Source of the DNA: Filimonas lacunae
Lineage (GTDB): Bacteria > Bacteroidota > Bacteroidia > Chitinophagales > Chitinophagaceae
DNA: 64,000 nt
Reading direction: 5' to 3'
NCBI RefSeq assembly: GCF_002355595.1
Contig: NZ_AP017422.1
Span: 1,550,001 to 1,614,000, forward strand
A model generated the notes under the pieces. It was not told the origin of the DNA, ran no database searches, and was given only the letters and a program-made list of their open reading frames with translations. A program made the position numbers and the translations under genes. Below, one piece after another: positions 1-7,704 of this stretch. Within the stretch, counting starts at the first letter, position 1, and each line of letters starts with the position of its first letter.

Positions 1-1
1 G

Positions 2-1828
2 CAGGTGCGCAAGGCTACGTATACCAATCTTCCTCCGGGGCATTATGTATTTGAGGTGAAAGCGTTGAGCGCCGATCTGTATTCCAATACGCCTTTTAAA
101 CAGCTGGCCATTACTATTCACCGCCCCTGGTGGAAAACGTGGTGGGCTTATTTGTTATACGCTATTGTGGCCGGTGCGTTAACCTATGTTGTGTGGCGCT
201 ATGCGCTGGCAATGATGCACCTGCGTAACAAGGTGGAAGTAGAGCAAAAGCTGGCGGCATTGAAGATGAACTTTTTTACCAATGTATCGCACGAGTTAAG
301 AACGCCGCTTACCTTGATTGTGAGTCCGCTGGAACAGCTGTCGAAACAGGCACAGCTTTCGCCGGAGTTGCATGCTTATCTGGAGGTGTCGCGAAAGAAT
401 GCAGACAGGATGGTACGTTTTGTGAACCAGTTGCTGGATCTGCGAAAAGTGCAAAGTGAAAAGGCGGTTATTCATTTGTCGAGAGTGGAGATTGTTGATT
501 TTGTAAAAAAAGTAAGCGCGTATTTTACAGAAGCGGCGAAGGTTAAACATATTCAACTGGAAGTAGTTGCTGATGTGAACGAGCTTTTTGTTACGGTAGA
601 TGCAGAGAAGCTGGATGTGGTTATTTATAACCTCATTGGCAACGCTATCAAGTTTACTCCCGAACAAAAGTTTATCAAAATATATATTCAATCTATTGCC
701 GAAGAGCAAAGCTTTTCTATTGCCGTTTACGACCAGGGATGTGGTGTGCCGGCAGAAAAGCTGGAGGCCATTTTTGAGCTTTTCCAGGAAGGCGACAATG
801 TGAAAAACAGGGCATTGAAAGGCACAGGCATCGGGCTGGCGCTTTCCCGCGAATTCATACTGCTGCATGGTGGAAAGATATGGGCAGAGAATAATGCGGA
901 TGGGGGATTGACCGTGAGTGTAACATTGAAAACCAATGCTGATAAACAGGAAACTGCCAATGCGGGTAAGGTGGATACTTCTATGACAGCAGTTGGGGTA
1001 CCTGGTCAACAGCAACTACTGCCGGCAGCTGTAGATAACGATGCATTACCCGGTGAGGAAGCTGCTTTGGTGTTGCTGGTAGAAGATAATGACGAGTTGC
1101 GTGCTTTTATCAAAGCACAACTGAGTGCGCATTACCGGGTAGAAACAGCGCATGATGGGGAAGAAGGCTTGCGGAAAGCGCTTCACCTGCTACCTGACTT
1201 AATTGTAAGTGATATTATGATGCCTAACATGGATGGCATTCAAATGCTGGATAAAATAAAGCATGATGTCAACACCAGTCATATTCCCGTAGTATTGTTA
1301 TCTGCCAGGTATTCTGTAGAAAGCCAGATTGAAGGGCTGCGGTATGGCGCTGATTACTATATCACTAAACCTTTCCACAACGATTTCTTAATTGCTTCCA
1401 TCAACAACCTGCTGCAACAACGCAGGCAATTATTTGAAGCATTGATGGAGAAAAAGAAAAAGGTGGAGTTTAACCCGGAGCCGCCTGTAATTACCAATAA
1501 GGATGAACTCTTTTTGAAAAACCTGATACAGGTGGTAGAAGCGAACATGGATCACCCGGATTTCAATATTGATACCGTAGCAGAAACCATGGCGCTTAGC
1601 CGTACCAACTTCTACAAGAAATTTAAAAGCCTGACCACTTTAACACCCATGGAGTTTGTACGGGACATGCGGTTACAACGTGCTAAGCAATACCTCGATA
1701 CCGGTGAACATAATATTTCAGAGGTGGCTTATTTAACCGGGTTTAGTAATCCGAAGTATTTCAGTACTTGTTTCAAAGAGAAGTACCAAGTATCGCCTTC
1801 TGATTATATGAAAACGAAAAAGGCATAA
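2..1828 (+). CDS. Hybrid two-component system regulator (HTCS), 5'-truncated by window edge
   Basis: This is the C-terminal part of a one-protein signalling system that senses a ligand in the periplasm and activates glycan-use genes. Visible in order are the end of a periplasmic Y_Y_Y-type beta domain, one membrane segment (about residues 43-65), and a HisKA dimerisation domain with SHELRTP, whose phospho-acceptor His codon is at 290. An HATPase domain with GTGIGLAL follows, then a receiver domain with the phospho-acceptor Asp in VSDIMMP (codon at 1211), and a C-terminal AraC-type helix-turn-helix ending GFSNPKYFSTCFKEKYQ. The beta-propeller sensor part lies upstream of the window, so the true start is not seen. 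Such regulators usually sit beside the polysaccharide locus they control. That locus is probably to the left, since the next genes here are unrelated or opposite. The family call is secure; the ligand is unknown. Confidence 0.93.
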   Translation, partial: QVRKATYTNLPPGHYVFEVKALSADLYSNTPFKQLAITIHRPWWKTWWAYLLYAIVAGALTYVVWRYALAMMHLRNKVEVEQKLAALKMNFFTNVSHELRTPLTLIVSPLEQLSKQAQLSPELHAYLEVSRKNADRMVRFVNQLLDLRKVQSEKAVIHLSRVEIVDFVKKVSAYFTEAAKVKHIQLEVVADVNELFVTVDAEKLDVVIYNLIGNAIKFTPEQKFIKIYIQSIAEEQSFSIAVYDQGCGVPAEKLEAIFELFQEGDNVKNRALKGTGIGLALSREFILLHGGKIWAENNADGGLTVSVTLKTNADKQETANAGKVDTSMTAVGVPGQQQLLPAAVDNDALPGEEAALVLLVEDNDELRAFIKAQLSAHYRVETAHDGEEGLRKALHLLPDLIVSDIMMPNMDGIQMLDKIKHDVNTSHIPVVLLSARYSVESQIEGLRYGADYYITKPFHNDFLIASINNLLQQRRQLFEALMEKKKKVEFNPEPPVITNKDELFLKNLIQVVEANMDHPDFNIDTVAETMALSRTNFYKKFKSLTTLTPMEFVRDMRLQRAKQYLDTGEHNISEVAYLTGFSNPKYFSTCFKEKYQVSPSDYMKTKKA

Positions 1829-1865
1829 AAATGCCCCCGGCAGTGTAAACTCCGGGGGCATTTTT
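1827..1865 (+). terminator. Rho-independent terminator after the HTCS gene
   Basis: A perfect 14-bp stem (AAAAATGCCCCCGG and its complement) surrounds an 11-nt loop and ends in a T run. It begins inside the stop codon of the regulator gene. The A run on the left arm means it could also stop transcription from the convergent gene on the other strand. Confidence 0.9.
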
Positions 1866-1922
1866 ATGTGTGTCAGACTTTCAGGGATGCACTGTTGCCA
1901 TCGCCTGTTGTTGACAAAGAGC

Positions 1923-2378
1923 TTAAGATACACTCACTTTCATCACAATCTTTTTCACCGGAATAGCTTCTGCCACTCTCAGGTTAGGCATATGCAAATC
2001 GGTAGGGAAGAACACGGCAAAATGGTTTTGAGCCAGGCGGGTGAAGAAAGAGGGCTTTTCTCCAAACAGCATAAAGTCTTTTTCTTCATCGTAGGCTTTG
2101 GAAGGCGTTTGCTGTTGCAGAAAATCGTGGCCTATTAATTCTTCCCCAGTTACCATATACTGGATGTCGATGTACTTTTTGTGTGCTTCCATCTGTTCGC
2201 CGGTTACGTCAATGGTATCATATTCATTCACGATAGCAAAAATGTCAGTACCGTCAATTTCGTATTTGCCTTTGGCCAGGGTCGAAAAATCGGTTTGTTC
2301 CAGGTATTGGAAGGCTTTTACAAATTTGGGGCCCAGGCAATAATAACGTTGTGCGTTTGATAAAGAGTCGAGTATCAT
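1923..2378 (-). CDS. YhcH/YjgK/YiaL family protein (DUF386)
   Basis: A 151-residue cytosolic protein of the YhcH/YjgK/YiaL (DUF386) cupin-like family, whose members sit in sugar and sialic-acid catabolic loci and are thought to act as sugar anomerases or processing proteins. Family features seen are the opening MILDSL, the central HKKYIDIQYMVTGEE (residues around 87-101, typical of the conserved metal/sugar pocket), and FFPTDLHMP near the C-terminus with the conserved Asp and His. The length matches the family (about 150). It converges on the HTCS gene across a shared terminator region. The substrate is not deducible from the sequence. Confidence 0.88.
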   Translation of the reverse strand: MILDSLSNAQRYYCLGPKFVKAFQYLEQTDFSTLAKGKYEIDGTDIFAIVNEYDTIDVTGEQMEAHKKYIDIQYMVTGEELIGHDFLQQQTPSKAYDEEKDFMLFGEKPSFFTRLAQNHFAVFFPTDLHMPNLRVAEAIPVKKIVMKVSVS

Positions 2379-2479
2379 GTCGATTTAATAAATGGTAAGG
2401 GGTACAAGATATTCAATTTTAGCATCCTATTATGTCTGCCGTGGGAATTACAGGTGATGTTTTATTTACATTCGGGATT

Positions 2480-2752
2480 ATGAGTAACAACCTTAGAAAT
2501 ACCCTGGTAACTGTACTGTTTTATGTAGTAATTGGGCTGGTGATTTTTCTGTCTGAAAAATTGGCACCCCATAACCCACATACACCTAGCTTAGGAGTGT
2601 TATTGCTGCTGTTTCTGTCTTTTTGTAGCCCTTTATTGTTTGTAGCCCAGGTGGTGAGAGCGTGTAAAAGAGGTAAACCACATGTTGGGCCGGCCATTGT
2701 GCACCTGTTGGCCTGCATTTGTATCTATGTTTGTTGGTCGTACTATTTTTAA
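2480..2752 (+). CDS. Small hypothetical membrane protein
   Basis: A 90-residue hydrophobic protein with three likely membrane segments (about residues 9-24, 37-57 and 70-88) separated by short polar stretches, including a basic loop CKRGKPH. I chose the ATG at 2480 (MSNNLRNTL). An in-frame ATG at 2432 would add 16 residues that look like untranslated leader. I do not recognise a family. It lies alone between the divergent YhcH-like gene and the ribonucleotide reductase operon. Real coding is likely because of the well-formed alternating hydrophobic pattern, but this is not certain. Confidence 0.5.
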   Translation: MSNNLRNTLVTVLFYVVIGLVIFLSEKLAPHNPHTPSLGVLLLLFLSFCSPLLFVAQVVRACKRGKPHVGPAIVHLLACICIYVCWSYYF

Positions 2753-2857
2753 AATACCCAATTCCCCATTTTGATTTTGGGTGGGATATTCCCCATATAT
2801 TGTTTTATTGTAATAATCCAGTCAGAGTCGCTATTTGCGCAAACGTTCCCGGCATGT

Positions 2858-2961
2858 TGAAAAAAAGGAGATGTTTCGTTTGGAAAATTCCTTCAAAAGA
2901 TGGGTGAACTTTTTCAAAATCTTCATGCAGCGTTTCTGAAAAAGTCAATTCGTCGCTAAGG
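2858..2961. repeat. Weak 21-bp periodic stretch upstream of nrdB
   Basis: In the 383-base gap before nrdB, the words TTCAAAA (2892), TTCAAAA (2913) and TTCTGAA (2934) recur exactly 21 bases apart. Read on the minus strand the same stretch gives heptads such as TLHEDFE, KVHPSFE and GIFQTKH with no internal stop, but no start codon. I see no gene here. It resembles, in degraded form, the stronger 21-bp arrays at 16.5 kb and 60.3 kb. Confidence 0.4.
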
Positions 2962-3023
2962 TTTGTCTACACTGCATCTTCACATTATTCACCTTTTCTT
3001 TCCACAAGGTGTGAATTTGTTTA

Positions 3024-3056
3024 TTGCACACAAATGATACTTCTGCTTCATTTTTG
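3024..3056 (+). promoter_or_regulatory. Possible Bacteroidota promoter for nrdBA
   Basis: A TTG at 3024-3026 and CATTTTTG at 3049-3056, 22 bases apart, resemble the Bacteroidota -33 (TTG) and -7 (TAnnTTTG) elements, with one mismatch in the -7 box. This would give an untranslated leader of about 70 bases before nrdB. No convincing NrdR box was found. Confidence 0.3.
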
Positions 3057-3135
3057 TATTCTGTTTCGGACGAAAATGATAGGCAATTTCACGGCCGGGT
3101 GTAGGAATTCCGGATTAATTTTTAAATAACAAATT

Positions 3136-4110
3136 ATGGGCATTTTTGATAAAAGGTTGCAGTATAAGCCATTTGAATACCCTGAGGTGTTGCAGTTTAC
3201 AGAAGCGATCAATAAGTCGTTTTGGGTGCATGCGGAGGTGGATTTTACGGCTGATACACAGGATTTTCATTCTCACCTGGACGATCAGGAGAGAAATGCT
3301 GTCAAGAACAGTCTGCTGGCTATTGCACAGATTGAGGTGGCGGTGAAATCGTTCTGGGGTAACCTGTATCAACATTTGCCAAAGCCGGAAATGAACGGCC
3401 TGGGTTCTACTTTTGCAGAGTGTGAATTCCGCCATTCCGAGGCTTATTCCCGCCTGTTAGAGGTGTTAGGATATAACAATGAGTTTGAAAAATTGCTGGA
3501 CATTCCCGTGATCAGGGAGCGTATTGATTACCTGTCCAATGCATTAAGCAACGCTAAATCAACCGATAAGCAGGAATATACCATTTCCCTCATTTTATTC
3601 TCTATCCTGATTGAGAACGTGAGTTTGTTTAGTCAGTTTGCCATTATATTGTCGTTTACCCGTTTCAAGGGTTTAATGAAGAATGTAAGTAATATCATTG
3701 CCTGGACTTCGGTAGATGAGCAAATTCATGCGAATGCGGGTATTTACCTGATCAACAAAATAAGGGAAGAGTATCCTGACATTTTTAACGAAGAAACCAA
3801 TAAGAAGATCACTGAACTGGTAAAAACTTCTATTGAAATAGAAAGTAAAATCATTGACTGGATATTTGGCAAGGGGGATATTGATATTATCAATAGACAA
3901 GACCTGCTGAATTTTATGAAATACCGGGCTGATGACAGCCTGCGTAAGATTAATATGCCTGCTATTTTCAACATCACAGCTGAAGAATACAAGCCTATGG
4001 TGTGGTTTGAAGAAGAGGTTTTTGCCAATAGCCTGGACGATTTCTTTGCAAAGCGTCCGGTAGATTATACCAAGCACGATAAGAGTATCTCAGCCCTGGA
4101 CTTATTTTAG
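3136..4110 (+). CDS. nrdB: Ribonucleoside-diphosphate reductase, beta (small) subunit
   Basis: A 324-residue radical-generating subunit of class I ribonucleotide reductase, which makes deoxynucleotides for DNA synthesis. The di-metal ligands are in place: an Asp around 36-40, Glu66/Glu97 region, H100, E160, E195 and H198. ECEFRHSEAYSRLL places the radical Tyr (Y104) seven residues after E97, as in the E. coli E115-H118-Y122 pattern, so a tyrosyl-radical (Ia-type) enzyme is likely. Unlike some Bacteroidota NrdB proteins it has no N-terminal ATP-cone. It is followed 47 nt later by nrdA, so the two form an operon in the order nrdB-nrdA. Confidence 0.95.
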   Translation: MGIFDKRLQYKPFEYPEVLQFTEAINKSFWVHAEVDFTADTQDFHSHLDDQERNAVKNSLLAIAQIEVAVKSFWGNLYQHLPKPEMNGLGSTFAECEFRHSEAYSRLLEVLGYNNEFEKLLDIPVIRERIDYLSNALSNAKSTDKQEYTISLILFSILIENVSLFSQFAIILSFTRFKGLMKNVSNIIAWTSVDEQIHANAGIYLINKIREEYPDIFNEETNKKITELVKTSIEIESKIIDWIFGKGDIDIINRQDLLNFMKYRADDSLRKINMPAIFNITAEEYKPMVWFEEEVFANSLDDFFAKRPVDYTKHDKSISALDLF

Positions 4111-4157
4111 AAGTAGAAGAAATTGATTGTTAAAAGGATTAAAGTAAAGCTATTGTT

Positions 4158-5855
4158 ATGGAAATACCCGTATTAGATCAGCTTCCCGGAGTAAAAGAAA
4201 AGTACGAACACGAAAAGCTCTGGTGGAAGAATTCGGAGAGTGAGCAAATATTGAACAGAGGTTATTTGCTGAAAGGTGAAACGGTAGAGGGAGCCATTGA
4301 CAGAATTTGTACGGCTGCTGCACAGCGCCTGTACAAGCCTGAACTGAAAGAGGCTTTTGTGGAGATGGTGGAAAGAGGATGGATGAGCTTAAGCTCACCT
4401 ATCTGGGCTAACATGGGTACCGAACGTGGTTTACCTATTTCTTGTTTTAACGTACACGTTCCTGATAATATTGAGGGAATTACGCATAAGTTGGGTGAAG
4501 TGATCATGCAAACTAAAATAGGTGGTGGTACCTCTGCTTATTTTGGATCATTGCGTGAGCGGGGCAGTGCGGTAAGCGACAACGGTAAAAGCAGTGGCGC
4601 TGTAAGCTTTATGAAGCTGTTTGATACGGCTATGGACACTATTTCGCAAGGAGGTGTTCGCCGTGGCGCTTTTGCGGGTTACATGGATATTGATCATGCA
4701 GATATAGAAGAATTCCTGGCTATTAAAGATATTGGCCATCCTATTCAAAACCTGTTCTTTGGCGTTTGTGTGCCGGATTACTGGATGCAGGATATGATTG
4801 ATGGGGATATGAAGAAAAGGCAGATCTGGGCTAAAGTGCTGGAAAGCCGTCAGCAAAAAGGATTGCCGTATATCTTCTTTACCGACAATATCAACCGTAA
4901 TAAGCCACAGGTTTATAAAGACAATAACCTTACTATTCATGCGAGCAACCTGTGTTCAGAGATTGCCTTGCCTTCTTCTGAAGACGAATCATTTATCTGT
5001 TGCCTGAGTTCTATGAACCTGGAGCTGTATGATGAATGGAAAGATACTGATGCCGTAAAACTGGCGGTGTTTTTCCTGGATGCGGTGCTGCAGGAGTTTA
5101 TTGTAAAAACAGAAGACAACTATTACCTGGCCAATGCCAACCGTTTTGCTAAAAGACACCGTGCTTTAGGTTTAGGTGTGTTAGGCTGGCATTCTTACCT
5201 GCAAAAGAACATGGTGCCTTTTGAAGGTTTACAGGCTAAGCAACTGACTTCCAGAATATTTAAAGACATCTCTGATAAAGCAGAAAAAGCTACCAAAGAA
5301 CTGGCCTGGATTTATGGCGAGCCGGAACTGTTAAAAGGCTATGGTCGTAGAAATACTACTTTGATGGCTATTGCACCTACCACTTCGTCTTCTGCTATCC
5401 TGGGACAAACCTCTCCTGGTATTGAGCCGTTTAGCAGCAACTACTACAAAGCCGGTTTAAGCAAGGGTAACTTTATGCGTAAGAATAAATACCTGAAAGC
5501 ATTGCTGGAAGAGCGTGGTATTGACAATGAAGATACCTGGAGGGATATCATGTTAAACCATGGTAGTGTACAGCATATTGCAGAGCTGTCAGAGAACGAA
5601 AAAGAAGTGTTTAAAACCTTTAAGGAAATAAGCCAGCTGGAAATTATTCAGCAAGCTTCTATCCGCCAACAATATATTGATCAGGCACAAAGTTTAAACC
5701 TGAATATCCCCAGCAATTTACCGGTGAAGGATGTGAACAGGTTATTGATCGAAGCCTGGAAATTAGGTGTTAAAACGCTGTATTACCAACGTAGCCAGAG
5801 CGTGAGCAAGGAAATGGTTACCAACCTGGTAAACTGTAAAAGCTGCGAAGCGTAA
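4158..5855 (+). CDS. nrdA: Ribonucleoside-diphosphate reductase, alpha (large) subunit
   Basis: A 565-residue catalytic subunit of class I ribonucleotide reductase. The active-site disulfide cysteines are C96 (in PISCFNVH) and C282 (in FICCLSSMNL). The radical Cys C266 lies in NLCSE with N264 and E268. The radical-transfer tyrosine pair is Y542/Y543 (TLYYQRSQ), and the C-terminal redox tail ends CKSCEA. The protein is about 200 residues shorter than E. coli NrdA because the N-terminal ATP-cone is absent, and the partner NrdB also lacks one. Overall-activity control by dATP is therefore not visible in either subunit. The gene closes the nrdBA operon and a strong terminator follows. Confidence 0.95.
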   Translation: MEIPVLDQLPGVKEKYEHEKLWWKNSESEQILNRGYLLKGETVEGAIDRICTAAAQRLYKPELKEAFVEMVERGWMSLSSPIWANMGTERGLPISCFNVHVPDNIEGITHKLGEVIMQTKIGGGTSAYFGSLRERGSAVSDNGKSSGAVSFMKLFDTAMDTISQGGVRRGAFAGYMDIDHADIEEFLAIKDIGHPIQNLFFGVCVPDYWMQDMIDGDMKKRQIWAKVLESRQQKGLPYIFFTDNINRNKPQVYKDNNLTIHASNLCSEIALPSSEDESFICCLSSMNLELYDEWKDTDAVKLAVFFLDAVLQEFIVKTEDNYYLANANRFAKRHRALGLGVLGWHSYLQKNMVPFEGLQAKQLTSRIFKDISDKAEKATKELAWIYGEPELLKGYGRRNTTLMAIAPTTSSSAILGQTSPGIEPFSSNYYKAGLSKGNFMRKNKYLKALLEERGIDNEDTWRDIMLNHGSVQHIAELSENEKEVFKTFKEISQLEIIQQASIRQQYIDQAQSLNLNIPSNLPVKDVNRLLIEAWKLGVKTLYYQRSQSVSKEMVTNLVNCKSCEA

Positions 5856-5879
5856 TAGCTTTGTTACTATATACTTTAC

Positions 5880-5909
5880 AAGGCCGCTCTACCAGGAGCG
5901 GCCTTTTTT
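5880..5909 (+). terminator. Rho-independent terminator of nrdBA
   Basis: A 10-bp perfect stem AAGGCCGCTC/GAGCGGCCTT with a 6-nt loop is followed by six T residues, 24 bases after the nrdA stop. Confidence 0.92.
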
Positions 5910-5987
5910 ATTACGTTATGCTGTTCATTTTATTCAGAGGGGGAACTGTACATTAGTTTACTGCTAATTTTAAGAAAACCCCATGCA

Positions 5988-6422
5988 ATGACTAAAAAAC
6001 TGCTCACCATTGAAGTGATTTGTTCACTTCTCATTTTCCTGTTTATGTATGCCAGTATTTCCAAGTTTTTAAATGTACATGCGTTACGGCATGATATGAT
6101 GAACCAGCCCATTCCCAAATGGCTGGCGAGAATTCTGATGTGGCTGATTCCTATATTAGAAGTAGTGTTTGCCCTATGCTTACTGTTTAGCAAAACCCGC
6201 AAGCTGGGTTTGTGGGGGGCCTTTGGTTTAATGCTTGTTTTTACCTTATATGCTGCTTTTATATTAGCTCATTTTTTTGCGTACGTTCCGTGCGGATGCG
6301 GCGGTGTTATTAACACCCTCACGTGGCCGCAACACCTGGTATTTAATATATTCTTTATGTTAATAGCCGGATTGGGTTTATTATTAACGCGAAACGTAAA
6401 AATTCCCGCTCCAGTGTTATGA
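5988..6422 (+). CDS. MauE/DoxX-like integral membrane protein
   Basis: A 144-residue protein with four predicted membrane helices (about 8-26, 44-67, 73-97 and 115-135). The loop after helix 3 carries VPCGCGGV, the Cys-rich motif typical of Bacteroidota MauE-like proteins. MauE relatives work with thiol-disulfide chemistry (quinone or DsbD/VKOR-like electron transfer across the membrane), but the exact role here cannot be read from the sequence. It stands alone between the nrd operon and the fecR-sus set. Confidence 0.8.
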   Translation: MTKKLLTIEVICSLLIFLFMYASISKFLNVHALRHDMMNQPIPKWLARILMWLIPILEVVFALCLLFSKTRKLGLWGAFGLMLVFTLYAAFILAHFFAYVPCGCGGVINTLTWPQHLVFNIFFMLIAGLGLLLTRNVKIPAPVL

Positions 6423-6627
6423 AAGCCTGATATCTCACTTTTATTTATGTATAGGGATGTAGCAACAATTGAAATATAATAGTTTGAGCATTATATTTTA
6501 ATTGTGCGATAAATTTTATTATCTTGGTTATGCCCCATTCAGCTGATATGCAGAATACGCTCTATCCTCTGTGTATAGCTATCCAATTCCTATTAAAGAA
6601 CCAAGACCATAAATGCCTTATGAAATA

Positions 6628-7581
6628 ATGAATAAATACATAGATAATGATAAGGAACTGGCCAGGTTGCTGGCTTTGTTCCTTCAAAATAAAGCACATC
6701 CTGAGGAGATAAAGGAGATGCTTGCATTAATAAGGGAGGCAGGTGGCGAGGATGCCTGGAATCATTTTCTTGCTGGAAACGCACATTTGCCACATCCGGA
6801 AGAAACGCCCTTGTTGCCTGTTAAAACCAAACTGATTCATTCTGCATTCTTCCAGATAGGAATGATATTGATACTGCATGTGTGCTTCTGCTTTTACTTG
6901 TATAGGAATGTATCTATTTCTTCTTCGGACAAACCGGCAATGACAGTTGTGAAAAAGAGTAAAACGGATACGTATATTTCTTTGCCGGATTCCAGCAGCA
7001 TTATATTGGAAGCGGGTAGCACATTAGCTTATCCGGAAGAATTTTCCGGGCGATTGCGGGAAGTGGAATTGAAGGGCCGGGCTTACTTTACTATCAGCCC
7101 CAACGCTGCCAGTCCTTTTTTAATACACGCTGCCGATGGCCTTACCATTACCGTGTTAGGTACCAGGTTGGATGTAAAGGCCTATAAGGGAGAAAAAGAG
7201 ATAACCGTTACCGTGCAATCGGGTAAGGTAAGGGTAGAAGGAGGGCAGCGGGTATTAGGTGTGCTTACTGCTAATAATCAAATTAAAGTAAATACCAACA
7301 CATATGCTTTCACCACCAAAGTAATATCTGCAAATGAAACTATTGAATGGTTGGGTAAGGACTTGTTATTTCGGGATAAGCCCTTACAAAGCATTACGGA
7401 CCTGTTTGCCAAACGATTTAATGTTCATTTTGTGTTTCAACCAACGGAGCTTGCCCATATAAATGTCACCAGCAGTTTTGACGGAACGGAATCATTAAAA
7501 GAGATTGTTGACACGCTTTCGGAGATCATCAGTGTAAGCTATAGTATAAACGGAAACGAAGTAGTATTTACCCAGCTTTAA
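6628..7581 (+). CDS. FecR-family anti-sigma factor / transmembrane regulator
   Basis: FecR proteins relay the state of a TonB-dependent transporter across the inner membrane to an ECF sigma factor. This one has a cytoplasmic N-terminal domain (about 1-70), one membrane helix around residues 70-90 (GMILILHVCFCFYLY), a periplasmic FecR domain (SGRLREVELKGRAYFTIS, LGTRLDVKAY) and a C-terminal DUF4974 domain. I prefer the ATG at 6628 (MNKYIDND); an ATG 15 bases upstream is also in frame. The next gene encodes a SusC with an STN signalling domain, its expected partner. No ECF sigma gene is adjacent, which is unusual, so the cognate sigma must lie elsewhere. Confidence 0.88.
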   Translation: MNKYIDNDKELARLLALFLQNKAHPEEIKEMLALIREAGGEDAWNHFLAGNAHLPHPEETPLLPVKTKLIHSAFFQIGMILILHVCFCFYLYRNVSISSSDKPAMTVVKKSKTDTYISLPDSSSIILEAGSTLAYPEEFSGRLREVELKGRAYFTISPNAASPFLIHAADGLTITVLGTRLDVKAYKGEKEITVTVQSGKVRVEGGQRVLGVLTANNQIKVNTNTYAFTTKVISANETIEWLGKDLLFRDKPLQSITDLFAKRFNVHFVFQPTELAHINVTSSFDGTESLKEIVDTLSEIISVSYSINGNEVVFTQL

Positions 7582-7704
7582 AGCCCAAGGTATATGCATT
7601 TCAAGCAAAGTTCACTTTTAATAATCAGCAAAACTATCCAAGTGAAATCCCACAATATAATACTCAGGTTATTGTTGGCTGATCCCCGGCTAACAAACTG
7701 TAAA

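Noticed and set aside
296-1015. 239-codon minus-strand frame
   Set aside because: Antisense shadow of the well-supported histidine kinase domain.
2719-2907. 62-codon plus-strand frame after the small membrane protein
   Set aside because: It overlaps the preceding gene and the weak repeat and has no family features.
2753-3135. NrdR boxes upstream of nrdB
   Set aside because: Searched by eye for paired ACAC..TGTGT-like boxes at helical spacing; only weak partial matches (near 3003-3012) were seen.
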